In this document: positions 21,554-31,943 of the stretch, piece by piece | Layout: each line of letters opens with the position of its first letter | Position numbering within the stretch: position 1 is the first letter of the stretch | DNA from: Polyporus tsugae | Lineage: Eukaryota > Basidiomycota > Agaricomycetes > Polyporales > Polyporaceae | Direction: 5' to 3' | Assembly (NCBI GenBank): GCA_024305745.1 | Contig: JAHRBS010000010.1 | Span: 3,417,501 to 3,481,500 of the forward strand | DNA: 64,000 bases | Notes under the pieces: model-generated | Database searches by the model: none | What the model was told of the DNA's origin: nothing | The model's input: the letters and a program-made list of their open reading frames with translations, nothing else | Position numbers and translations under genes: made by a program

Positions 21554-22650
21554 CTTGAAGTTGCGTCGGAGGGTAGATATGACTTGTAAGGGGGGACGAG
21601 GTCGCTTGTGAGGGGCATATTTATACGTCGCACCCCATCTGGGACCGACGGGAGGGTAACGTGTTTCGAACGTAAATTCGAGCGCGGTTTGTTACGGCAC
21701 GGACGTCGCGATCGAGGCTAACTTCTAAGTAGGATGTCGTCTGCACAGGTTCCGAAGCCGGCGTTACGATGTCGTCCACTCTACGAGAACGGTTGCTTGA
21801 TGAGCCGGAGGTGGCGCATTTCAATATGCCCTCGAGTGCGGTAGATGTGCCTAATGAGACTGGGAAGGGATGAGCCTAGCTGAGCACATATCCGCTCCGA
21901 GGACATCGGTACTTACCAGCATCAGCGCGCAACGAGACGCTTACGTCGGGTGTACAGCTGAAACACGGAGAGGGCATGCACATACCGGTGTCCTTTGAGC
22001 ATCCAGAGTTACATAAGCATATAGTCGAGACTCGATGCATCTCATCACGAAGCGCACAGTGCCTCGACGGACTCCACCTGGAGGCCGACACCGATGAGTT
22101 AGCGTGGTCGAAGGCTGGAACGTGACATCGAGGCGACAGAACTCTAGAGGCGCCGTTTGGATATGTTCTAAAGCATTTGTATATGAGGTGTGTAAATTGG
22201 GGGCGTAGGAATTTGTGGTGGACAGAAGTTGGAATCGTGACGGGTCACGGTAGGAGGAGCGACGACAAAAACAAACATTTGGCGCGGATGCCAACGTCAC
22301 GGTATCTCACAGGCGTCTATGTTACCATATCCGGAGACATTCCTCTGTACGTTGGCAATTGATGGACTCATCATCATGGACGCTTTTCGTCCAGTTCTTC
22401 CATCATCTCATCTTATTAGTCCCTCGACTGATGTCCATTTCACCGCCGACCTTCAGCACGGAATGTCGAAGAATTTGTACATCTATACTCCGTAGTGGAT
22501 CACCTGCTAGCCTCGGAATCAACGGATGTGTGGATGACGTCACACAGTATCTCCAGTGACGTTCACGACCTCTTGTCTTACTCCGCGTTCTCGTCTGCAC
22601 ACATACCACTCGCAGTGCACGTATTCGATTCGAACCATACTCATCGCGCA
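21554..22650. other. Intergenic, divergent promoters
   Basis: No gene seen in about 1.1 kb between two outward-facing genes. Confidence 0.45.
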
Positions 22651-23930
22651 ATGGTCTTATTGTCAAGGATTCAGATTCCTCTCACATCCTCCCTTGTCCC
22701 CGCTGCAAGAGTACGGCTCCTGCACGTCTCTTCCGTCACGGCTATCCCGAACCCTCCCGGTCGCGATCCGAGACTCTCCAAAGGCAACGTCAACAACCCC
22801 AACCACGAATATGCGGGCGACCCCCAAGACCAGGCGTGTAACGGTCAGCGCATCGCGAAAGGTCAGGAGTCTCTGAGTCCCTACGATGCCCCCCTTCGTT
22901 CGGCTAACTGGAAGACCGACCGCACAGGTTACAGCGGGAACCCGGACGGCGTGTTCTTTGCGGATCAGGTTGGTGGAGCGACCTCTCTAGGACGCAAGGG
23001 CGAGGCGCGTCCATCGGCTGGCGAGGGGAAGGGCCCGCAGGAGGAGAGTAAACCCCCAGGCTTTCTCGCAAACTTGAAGAGCAAGCTCGGACTGGGTACG
23101 AGCGTTGAAGAAGTCGAGCAGAACCGGGGAGGCGGCGTTGGGGTGACGGGGACGGGAGCACTGCCGTTTGGGAAGAAGCAGTACGAAGGTCGCCGTCCGT
23201 ACCACTCTTCGGCCGTGCTCTTCGCGGACCAGACGACCAAGGGTCAAGCACCAGAGGCGAGCAGGCAACCGAAGGAGAGGATCAACGCCGACCAAAACGC
23301 ACACTTGCACCACGAGATCGGGGAGGGGCCCGACAAGGGAAAGGGCAACGCGGGGGAGAACCCGACTCTGCCTTCGCACGAGGTACGCGCATACACTCAT
23401 CCATCTGCACATGCGCCATACTCACGAATATTTTAGGATAGCAACGACAACCCCTCCGGCGTTTTCCAGCAACGTCGCTCATTCTCGACGTCGCTCTTGC
23501 GTTCCAACGCCAAGGACGGGGCTCATACCGCCGATTCGTACTTCAAGGATGTCGATCGCGCCCCTCCTCCGTCGGAAAAGACATATCAAGTGGATGGCAC
23601 GAACATGACCGTACAGCGGCCTAACGAAGTGACGTCCGGTGAATACTCCCGCGCAGGTGCGCAAACGAAGGAGTACGCGACCGTATGTCTGCTCTACTAT
23701 TTCGTCCTAGATTGTGGAGGGGTAGCTCACCATAGTTTGGCCGGCTTCAGGTCGAAAACAACGGCACGTACGATGTTCCCCCTTCATCGGGTCCGGAGAA
23801 GGACCAGAAACTGCGTTACGGGAATACCCAGCAATACTATGACCCGCACGGTACCGGTGGCAACACGAGCAAGCCCGAAGAGGGACCGGAAGGCGCCAGT
23901 GCTGGCGGTCGGAAGCCAGAGGGACGCTGA
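22651..23930 (+). CDS. Conserved hypothetical protein, probably mitochondrial
   Basis: 385 residues, exons 22651-23382, 23437-23682, 23751-23930. The N-terminus MVLLSRIQIPLTSSLVPAAR is basic, amphipathic and free of acidic residues until past residue 35, like a mitochondrial presequence. The rest is very hydrophilic and Gly/Pro/Asn-rich: YAGDPQDQACNGQRIAKGQ, GVFFADQVGGATS, then the similar VLFADQTTKGQAPEA, and a C-terminus rich in EGPEGASAGGRKPEGR. RRSFSTSLLRSNA at about residue 255 resembles a second internal targeting segment. No membrane span or catalytic motif. Probably largely disordered. I recall similar uncharacterised proteins in basidiomycetes but cannot give a function. Confidence 0.72.
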
Positions 23931-24563
23931 TGATGAACTGATGACACAAGGGTCTCGTACCCAGACGGCAGGGTACGAGTCTAGGAAGAAGTTACGCATA
24001 CAGGCGTGTATTGTAGAGCATCTCGGGCAATTGACAGTGTACTGGTCTTGTTCACGGTGGTTTGCCCTTGATAGAACTCGCCTCTAGACAGGCCTAGGAC
24101 TCCATTCTTTGCAAGGATGTTTAATCAGGCATCGTCGTCCTGGATCCGCCGGCACTTCAGTAGCTCCCAGACGAGACGTAATGACACCGACACTTCAACA
24201 TCTCGAGTACGGGCGACCGCATTTATTTTTCCGGCATTATGGTGTTCTACAAGAAATAACCCCAAGTCAGGAAACCCCCGCTCAATTGAGAGCGTTCTAA
24301 TCCCACAAGAAACCAATAGCTGTCACAATCACGCGCAAGGCACAATATTCGTACAAACCCTTCCATCTTGATTACAGTCCGGGTAGGCAGGTGAGCAGAC
24401 CTTAGATCCGCAACGAAGAAAGGCGACGAGATGCAAGGTTATGCAAAAAGTCGCGGCAGAGCGCGGGGAGCTCCTCGTCGTAGCTGCATCAAACAACCAA
24501 GCAGTCAGCACCCACACACACTCTCCTCAAACACCATGAGAATCAGATCAATACTAGTACTCA
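23931..24563. other. Intergenic between convergent genes
   Basis: 3' regions of two convergent genes; no gene seen. Confidence 0.5.
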
Positions 24564-26046
24564 CTACGTCCACTCCTCCAGCTCCAACCGCTCCTTCTCG
24601 TCCTCGACCTTCCCCCGCGCGCTGAACGCCTTAGTTAGGTACGCGAGAAGGTGCTCGTCCGTGACGAGGTACTTGTACCGCAGCACCTTGCACCCGACCG
24701 TCTCGAAGTGCATCAGCGCGCCGCGCCCCGGGTCGTAGCGCATCTCCCAGTTGCACACCGCGACGGGGTCGTGCGCGAGCGCGCGCGTGCTGCCGTTCGC
24801 GGCGGCAGGCGGGGCCACGCCCGTCTGCGGGAGGGAGACCACCCAGGACGAGGAGTCGTCGATCCAGCGCCACCCGAAGCGAAACGCGGGGTTCTTCGCT
24901 GTCCTGCGGCCGGCGGGGGCAGCAGCCTGCGGGAAGCCGAATGCGCCAGGGAACGTCGCGAACAAGGAGGATCCCAAGCCGGCGGCGAGGGTGTCGTGGC
25001 TGCGGGAGGTGGGGTAGAGGGACTGCGCGGAGGGGTCCGGGACGATCTCATGCAACGGGAGGTAGTAGATGACGGTGTAGCCGCGCCGCTCGTACTTCGC
25101 GAGCCCGTCGCGGCGGTGCTTGCCTTTGCCGCGGCAGGAGGAGGAGACGAGCGTGCGGCGCTCCTCGAGGGTCGCGCCGGGGAAAAGGCAGTACGCCTTT
25201 TCGTAGCTGATGATATTCATCACGCAGGCTGTATGCGGGCGTTAGTGACAAGGACGGGAAAGGCGGGCGTACATAAGGCTCACTAGAGTGGAAGCCTAGG
25301 ATGACTTCCATGGGCGAGTTCTTCGCGACGATCACTTGCACCTTGAGCTCCTCCGGCTGCCGGCCTTCCTCGCTCTCCTCATCCGACGAATCAGTCGCGG
25401 AAATGACGCCCTCGATGGGACTGTTCCTGCGCCTGGGAGGGACTACGGGCTGCGGCAAAGGCTTGACAAACGTGAAGACCGCGAGCACCCCAGGCATCGT
25501 GTAGATCCCGTTCGGCCGGTCCACGATGCACTGCTTGACCTCGACCTCGAAGCTCGGGTCCTGGAAGCGCGCCGGCTTGTATTTGTACCCCTCCGCGATG
25601 AGCCAGCGCCCGACCTCGCGCCGGTGCCGCGCGTGGGCGTACAGATCGAGGTCGCTCTCCGGCCAGACCTTCCGTTCGAAGAACTGGAGCGCGGCGGAGC
25701 CGGAGATGAGCGTGCCGGTGGCTGCCTGGAGGGAGCGGAAGGCGCGGGCGCGGGCGTGCTCTTCGTCGTGGGTGTGGTTGTGCGGGCACGTCGCGGAGCA
25801 CCCTGGGACCGGGGTGGGGAAGAAGCGGGAGAGGAGGCGGTCTATGTTGAACGCGACGCGGATATAGGCCTGGACGGAGGCGTGGGCGGTGTGGCAGGTC
25901 GAGGACAGACGGACGAGGGCTGCAGCAGAGAGACGCTGATAGATGGGGTGTGCGATAAGCTCGATGTCGAGGACGCTCTCCGCCAGAAGCTGCGAATATA
26001 TAAAAAATACCGATGGAGTTAGTTGTGAATGGCGACGTTTGAACAT
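24564..26046 (-). CDS. Nucleotidyltransferase-motif protein of Agaricomycete family
   Basis: 475 residues as modelled; exons 25284-26046 and 24564-25228. The core SGSAALQFFERKVWPESDLDLYAH fits the polymerase-beta-like nucleotidyltransferase signature: Gly-Ser, a helix, then Asp-x-Asp on a strand. A short helical start (IELIAHPIYQRLSAAALVRLS) resembles an F-box-type leader. After it come CPHNHTH, a Cys/His-rich insert, and the junction block VIVAKNSPMEVILGFHSTCVMN. The second half has CRGKGKHRRDGLAKYERRGY and a Trp-rich end. The 5' end is uncertain: a TATA-like GTATATAAA lies only a few bases before the ATG at 26046. An alternative is an 18-base first exon at 26315-26332 (MPIQSR then GTAAGT) spliced to 25989. 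Enzymatic activity is an inference from the motif alone. Confidence 0.7.
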
Positions 26047-28695
26047 AATTTATATACGCCAACAGCTCCGAGTAAGCATGTCCGTGGACTGGGCTCTAGA
26101 CTCTGAACGCCAGATAGTTGAGCATGCCAAAGGATCCGTAATCAACGACTGCCCAAGAAACACCCTGCCCAACTTGCGATATCACCAGCGGCAAGGTGAG
26201 ATACCGCCGCAAGCTGGCGAAGAACGACACATCGTCGAGCAAAACTCGCAATGTCCGGTAGCTACGAATCCAACCATGCAACGATGAGAGCAACGCGGCG
26301 GACGACATACTTACTCGAGATTGGATTGGCATATTGTGTCTTGAAGCTCTGCTCTCTTTATGCAAACCGACGCACACCGACTGCTTGGGTGGAAAGGGGT
26401 TGAAGGGTGAAAACGGAATGGGATTTGGTCGAGGAAGAGATTCAACTCATGAAGGTCAACCGCGGGAGATCCATTTCCCCACAGTGGTCACGTGAAAGGC
26501 ACCCGCTCACCGCAGCACGTGCACTATCAATGCCCCTCTCCAGTTAGTTTCCTCAGCTTTCACTCGGTTCTATGCAATCTGTTCTCTGTTTTCACCGGTC
26601 CCCCATGTCCACCCTGCCTGGGTCTTCGCTGAGCACTGTGATGCTCCTGCTGACTGCGCCTCACCATTCTGAACACGGAACGCTCGAGGAAGGTCTTAGA
26701 TATTCAGGTACGGACGTATTGCCGACAGTCAAATAGACTCAAGTCCGGAGACAACGTCAACGGGTGAAATCCGTAGCATCGGTTTGCTAAGTACCGAGCG
26801 TATTGGTCGCCGACGCCAAGGTCAATGGGTGCTCGTAATGCCCAGGAGGACAAGGATGGGAACATTCAGGGGACATTGAATTGGTAAGTCTCTATACTTT
26901 CTGAACTTCGGTGTTGTTTATGCCGGCGCCTCAGACCTTGAAAACGCATATACTTTCCTCATAGAGGGTTTCCCTCTTCCGCAAGCCTTTCCTATGTCGC
27001 AGAAGCTTGTTGAAAACTGGCCATTTCCAAAGGCTACGGGTTACCCTTCCGCTGTGAGGAAACGGCGCTTTCTTTGCAGTGTCGCCACCTCTGTAATGGC
27101 CCAACACGAAGGGAATGGGAGCAGGAGGCAGAGAGGCAGGCTCGGTTCCAGCCCTTACGGTGAGTTTGGTATGGAGGGTTTCTTCTTCACCCACGTCCGA
27201 ATCCTCTCGGGTTTCAGCCGTATCCTCATCCTTCCGAATGTACACGCCAATGTTACGGGAACATTCTGTCTACATCTCACTGAGACGTGATAGACAACGT
27301 GCTGAAACCATTGTGAATAACATGTGACTTCGGAAAGTTTTCAACATCATTGTTGTCTTCACTGCATTATTGATATGTTCATCCTAAGGACATTGGACTG
27401 CTAGCGTCCGCTATCTGGGTCTTCCACCCTTCCTTTCCGCCTTAGATCGCGAATGTGAAGCGATGCCGGCCCCAATGTATAGTACCTCGATTGATGAGGC
27501 TGCATATGTCATATCTACCCTGCGAATCCCGCGGAGGTGTCTTAGGAAAACCAGCGTGCGTGAAGGGATTCATTTGATCCATGGCGTATTCCTGGAACCG
27601 TTGGCTGTTCCGAGACTAAAGAGAACGTGCACTCCTGGGACGCTTTGACCATCTTTGTCACATACCGTGCAGTGACTAGTAGCTTCCGATCAATATGATC
27701 GCAAAGATCGCTCGGAGTCGGTAACAGAGCGTGGTCTCCGTCGAGTTGTCTCGCTAGTATTGCGACTCCCAGCTCCATATGCATTCGCCGCTGAAATGTC
27801 TTTACTTCTCGCTCAAGCACAACTCTAGGTTCAAGGACAGATCTTACCACCAAAATCAATGTGCTTTACGAATGACCACTTTCCTCTGACCACCTTATTC
27901 GAGGCAGGAAAGTCCTAGCGTTCAGCAATTCAGCAAGCATTGACTCCGTGCGGGGAATAGCTCGGATGCCGTTCATCCGCCAGGAAAAGCATGGTCATGC
28001 GCTCTTCTCCAAATGAGGGGTGTGTAAGTATGCTGTTTGATCGAGTTTGATGGACTTCCAACTGCAAGATTTGGTCAACGCGGAAGAGGAAGCCGGGGCG
28101 CAAAATGGACTTGCATGGACAAGCGGTCGCTTGAAATGGAACCAGAGTTCCGCCAGCGCAGTGTTAGTTATGATTATATGACGGTGTGGCAGCGTGACCA
28201 TGACGATATGACCCACGACTGATTTATTTTCGCAGGACCTGACGAACTCCCTCGGAGGCTGTCTGAACACCTGTCTGCGGAGCCTTTGGGGAACTCGCTG
28301 TTATCTCGAAGCCGATACGCCAGCGGCCAGCCGATAGTACTTCACGATACGCCCGCAGCGGCACTCGATATGTCTGCCGGATCCTCAGGAGAGCATACAA
28401 GCGGTAGCACGTGTTCCTCGGAGAAGCTAGAGAATTCGAATGTGCGCCGCCGGTGATCTCATCGACGTCTTCTACATGCTTGGAGTGCTCTAAGAGCCGA
28501 ATGCGTCCCATTGGTGCGCACCTGGCCATGTGGGTGTCCAGGTCTTCCTCCGTTGTCCCTACCTCTGATCGACATTTCCATTCACAGCCCCCTCTATGTC
28601 ATCTCTCCAAGATTCAAAATATAAAACTGGCTGTTAGATGCCGGCCAACGGCACTTCCAGTTCCCCCTCCCACCAGACCCCACCGTATACCCTCC
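26047..28695. other. Gene-poor stretch of 2.6 kb
   Basis: Only short open frames with poor codon bias on both strands. Possible upstream exon of the preceding gene at 26315-26332 and the chitinase promoter at the right end. Confidence 0.4.
28620..28625 (+). promoter_or_regulatory. TATA box of the PX-chitinase gene
   Basis: TATAAA about 70 bases before the ATG at 28696. It places the transcription start just before that ATG, so the PX domain is encoded in the first exons of this transcript. Confidence 0.55.
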
Positions 28696-31001
28696 ATGGC
28701 GATCTCTGCAGCATCTGTCGTTGGTCACACTACCACCTCCTTCCCCAGGCCTCACATCCTGTACACGATCGAGGTCAAGACGACGGATGGCAAGACGTCC
28801 ACCGCGTTGAAACGCTACTCCGAGGTTCGGACCCGCGTCTCCCAGCCCATACGGCAGTCCACTGACCTCAGTCCCGTGTAGTTCGTCGCATTGCACGACA
28901 CTCTCAACGACTCGGGCTCCCTCCCGCCCAAGCGGATCCTCGCAACCACCTTTGTTCCTTCCGCATGGCTTGACGATACGCTCATCGCTGAGCGCAAGGC
29001 CGGCCTGTCCGCCTATCTCACTGGGCTCGTGGCGTCGCCCCAGTTCCGTGCGCACAAGTTCCTCGTCGAGTTCCTGACCTCGTCTACCCCGAAGTCTTCT
29101 GCCGACTTCAACCTGGAAGACGCACTTCCATCCACACTCTCGCGCAAGGCGGCGTTGGAAGTGCAGCCGCGCCTCTCGGCCGAGGCTACGCCTATAGCCG
29201 CCGCGTACTACCCTGACTGGGCATCTGACAGCAACCCGCCAGGGTCCCTCGATTTCTCCAAGTTCGACATCCTGCTCTTCGGTACGTACAATCTTGCTCC
29301 GCACCCATGCGACGTTCCGCTATGCGCGCGATTCTGGGCCCCGGATTACGGACAAAAAGCACACGATGTTCGTCCGGCGCATGCGTTGTGGCACAGCCGC
29401 TCAAACTTAAAATTCGAGAATGATCACACGAGCATCTGAATGATATAGGGCCAGAACTGACCTTTTCTGTGCTTAGCTTTCGCGACTGCGAACTCCTCTT
29501 CGGGAATCTCGTGGGACGATGGCTCGACGTCGACTCTCAAGACGCTCGTCTCGGCAGCGCACAACAGCGGCTACGGTACGAAGGTCGTGCTGTCCATCGG
29601 TGGGTGTCCCGCGTTGGCGTCGTATTAACGCGGGGCGCGGATCCTCACCGTGTGTTGCCTGTCAGGTGGCTGGGGTGGAAGCTATTGGTTCTCACAGGCG
29701 ATGAGCACTTCGGCCAACCGGACTACATTCGTCAACGCGTGTGTTAGCGCTGTCAACACATACAGCCTCGATGGTACGTCCATATGGTCTGACGTGCAAA
29801 TGCTATAACTGACGTATGCAATAACCAGGCATTGACATTGACTGGGCATGTTGCTGTCGTTCGCTTTGAGTTACGATGTGCTGACATGTGCGGCGCGTGG
29901 ACAGGAATACCCCAACGAGTCCGGCGCAGGCAACCCGTACTCCTCGTCGGATGCGGCGAATCTCTTGTCGTTCTTCAAGTCCCTCCGATCTGCGTTGGGC
30001 TCCTCGAAGATCATCTCCGCTGCCGTCACCCAGCTGCCATGGACCGGCTCTAACGGCAACCCGCTCACCGACGTCTCGGCCTACGCCTCAGTCATGACAT
30101 ACGCTAACATCATGTCAGTCCTAACAGCGCTACCTGCATTTCCTGCTAACGTTCATTCGCTTCCGTGCATGCAGGAACTACGATGTGTGGGGAGCCTCGT
30201 CCTCGCCTGGGCCCAACGCGCCGCTCGGCAACCTCTGCGGCACGTCCTCGCTCCCGCAGTACTCCGCGCAAGCCGCGCTCTCGCAGTGGACCGCGGCCGG
30301 GTTCCCCGCGTCGAAGCTCGTGCTCGGCCTCCCGCTGTACGGGTACGTCTCGCAGAGCACGAAGACGACGCTCCAGCAGATCGCGCGGCCCCCGGCCGGG
30401 TTCGACCCCAAGGCGTACAAGGAGCAGGTGCTCGGGCTCCCCGCGCGCGGCCTGGCGTGCCCGCTCCCGCTGGTGCAGGAGGACGCGGAGGAGGGCGAGG
30501 AGCCCAACGCGCTCCATGGCAACCATGCAAGGAGCAAGGAGAGCAAGGATAAGGAGGTGAAGACGGAGGCTGCGGGCGACCTGAGCAGCTACTTTGGCCA
30601 GCAGATCGCGTTCAACCAGCTCGTCGCGCTCGGCGCGCTCACCAAGACGTCTTCGGGGACGTACAACGCTGCCAACGGGTACACTATGGGTGAGTGCTAG
30701 AGCGGTAGTTGCCACCCAAGTATGGATGCTGACGCCCGACGATGTAGCGTGGGATGACTGCAGCGACACGCCGTTTATGTACAACGCGTCGCGCAAGACG
30801 GTTGTGACGTACGACGACACCTGGTCTCTTGGGGACAAGGCGCTGTTCGCGAAGCAGAACGGCATGGCCGGGTGCTTCACGTGGTCGCTTGACCAGGTAT
30901 GTTTATGTGGTGTGACGTGTCGCAGTGGTGATCCTGACTGTTTCTCGCAGGACGACGGCTACACGCTCCAGAACGTCATCCGCTCGAATCTCGGCAAGTA
31001 G
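28696..31001 (+). CDS. PX domain fused to GH18 chitinase
   Basis: 566 residues in nine exons: 28696-28824, 28882-29281, 29477-29599, 29666-29773, 29829-29845, 29905-30113, 30175-30689, 30748-30896, 30951-31001. Residues about 19-112 are a PX (phosphoinositide-binding) domain: PHILYTIEVKTTDGKTS, LKRYSEFVALHDTL, SLPPKRIL, LIAERKAGLSAYLTGLV, KFLVEFL. Exon 2 runs without a break through a 30-residue linker into a GH18 barrel starting IAAAYYPDW. SIGGWGGSYWF and the catalytic DGIDIDWEYP follow (Glu about 260 is the proton donor); LGLPLYGYV and MAGCFTWSLDQDDGYTL come late. A charged insert (EDAEEGEEPNALHGNH, SKESKDKEVKTE) sits in the barrel. There is no signal peptide. The protein should be intracellular and bound to endosomal or vacuolar membranes (inference). 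The intron after IDIDW starts GC, not GT. Confidence 0.88.
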
Positions 31002-31349
31002 AGACTGCTCGCTGCTTGGTAGTGGGATACGGATTGCGCTTCAGACAGGCTTCTGGCATGATATCACGACCGCGACGTTATATGACGACACTTCACGACA
31101 CGATTTTATATCTCTAGGTTGGGATTACATGGTTGTTTGTGGGCATTGCTCGACAATACATTGACTGTATACTGCTGCTGAATCAATGATTGTCGATTAG
31201 ACAGTATACAAAGTTCGTTGGATGCTTAGGGATGGAATGACGACAGTTGTGGACTTGCCGCACGCGCCAGTAGCGCTTATATGTTGGGCGAACCGCGACA
31301 AGGTACCGCTCTTGCAACGACATGTAGATTTATACCATGAGGTCGATAA
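31002..31349. other. Intergenic, chitinase 3' region
   Basis: No gene seen before the transposon-like element. Confidence 0.5.
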
Positions 31350-31711
31350 GGGCCCGTTCGGCGCGGGTCTATTACGCGTAATAGACCCCATTAGATTAAC
31401 TCTCCATTAACTAAAATTAGGCGCCTTGTAATCCAACCCGTGGGAAGTCGTTTTGCTCCGGGCGCTCGTTCACCATCTGTCGTGAATCCACCTCCCTCTG
31501 CTGGATTTTCGCAGAAAATCTCGTTGGGGAAGGGATGATATAGAGCTCCAAGTTGACTGGCAACAGATGGGCGGGGTCGATTGCCAGTGGCTTAATGGAG
31601 ACGTTAATGGAAGCGGCGCCGAACACAAGGTCTATTAAGTCGGCGTCGGGTTGATCTTATCGTAATCTAATGGAGTCTATTACGCGTAATAGACCCGCGC
31701 CGAACGGGCCC
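31350..31711. mobile_element. PIF/Harbinger-type MITE, 362 bp
   Basis: A 362-base non-coding element with perfect 37-base terminal inverted repeats that begin GGGCCCGTTCGGCGCGGG. It is flanked on both sides by TAA (31347-31349 and 31712-31714). A three-base TWA target duplication and termini starting GGGCC are typical of PIF/Harbinger elements (established). There is no transposase frame inside, so it is a miniature element moved in trans. The inner 20 bases of each terminal repeat are themselves a perfect palindrome centred on ACGCGT, an uncommon feature. The perfect termini suggest recent insertion. Confidence 0.88.
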
Positions 31712-31714
31712 TAA

Positions 31715-31943
31715 GGAAGGCATCGTACCGTCATGGATCGAGAAGGAAAATAAGAGATTATATCGAGTATCGCTCGTAAGCGCGATGTACAGCGTGATGA
31801 CACGCTCGGCAAATGTGCGAGTATTTGGATATTTGGAGACGAGTACTAACGCTACAAGTTGTATATATATAATACAACACATTATCCATCGCTTCTAAAA
31901 GATATCATGTTACACGGAGTCCGTAGCCGCGAAGCTCAAGCCC
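31715..31943. other. Intergenic, 3' of kinase gene
   Basis: AT-richer 3' region of the minus-strand kinase gene; no gene. Confidence 0.5.

Noticed and set aside
30146..30880. Long minus-strand frame opposite the chitinase
   Set aside because: Shadow of the high-GC coding exons 30175-30689.
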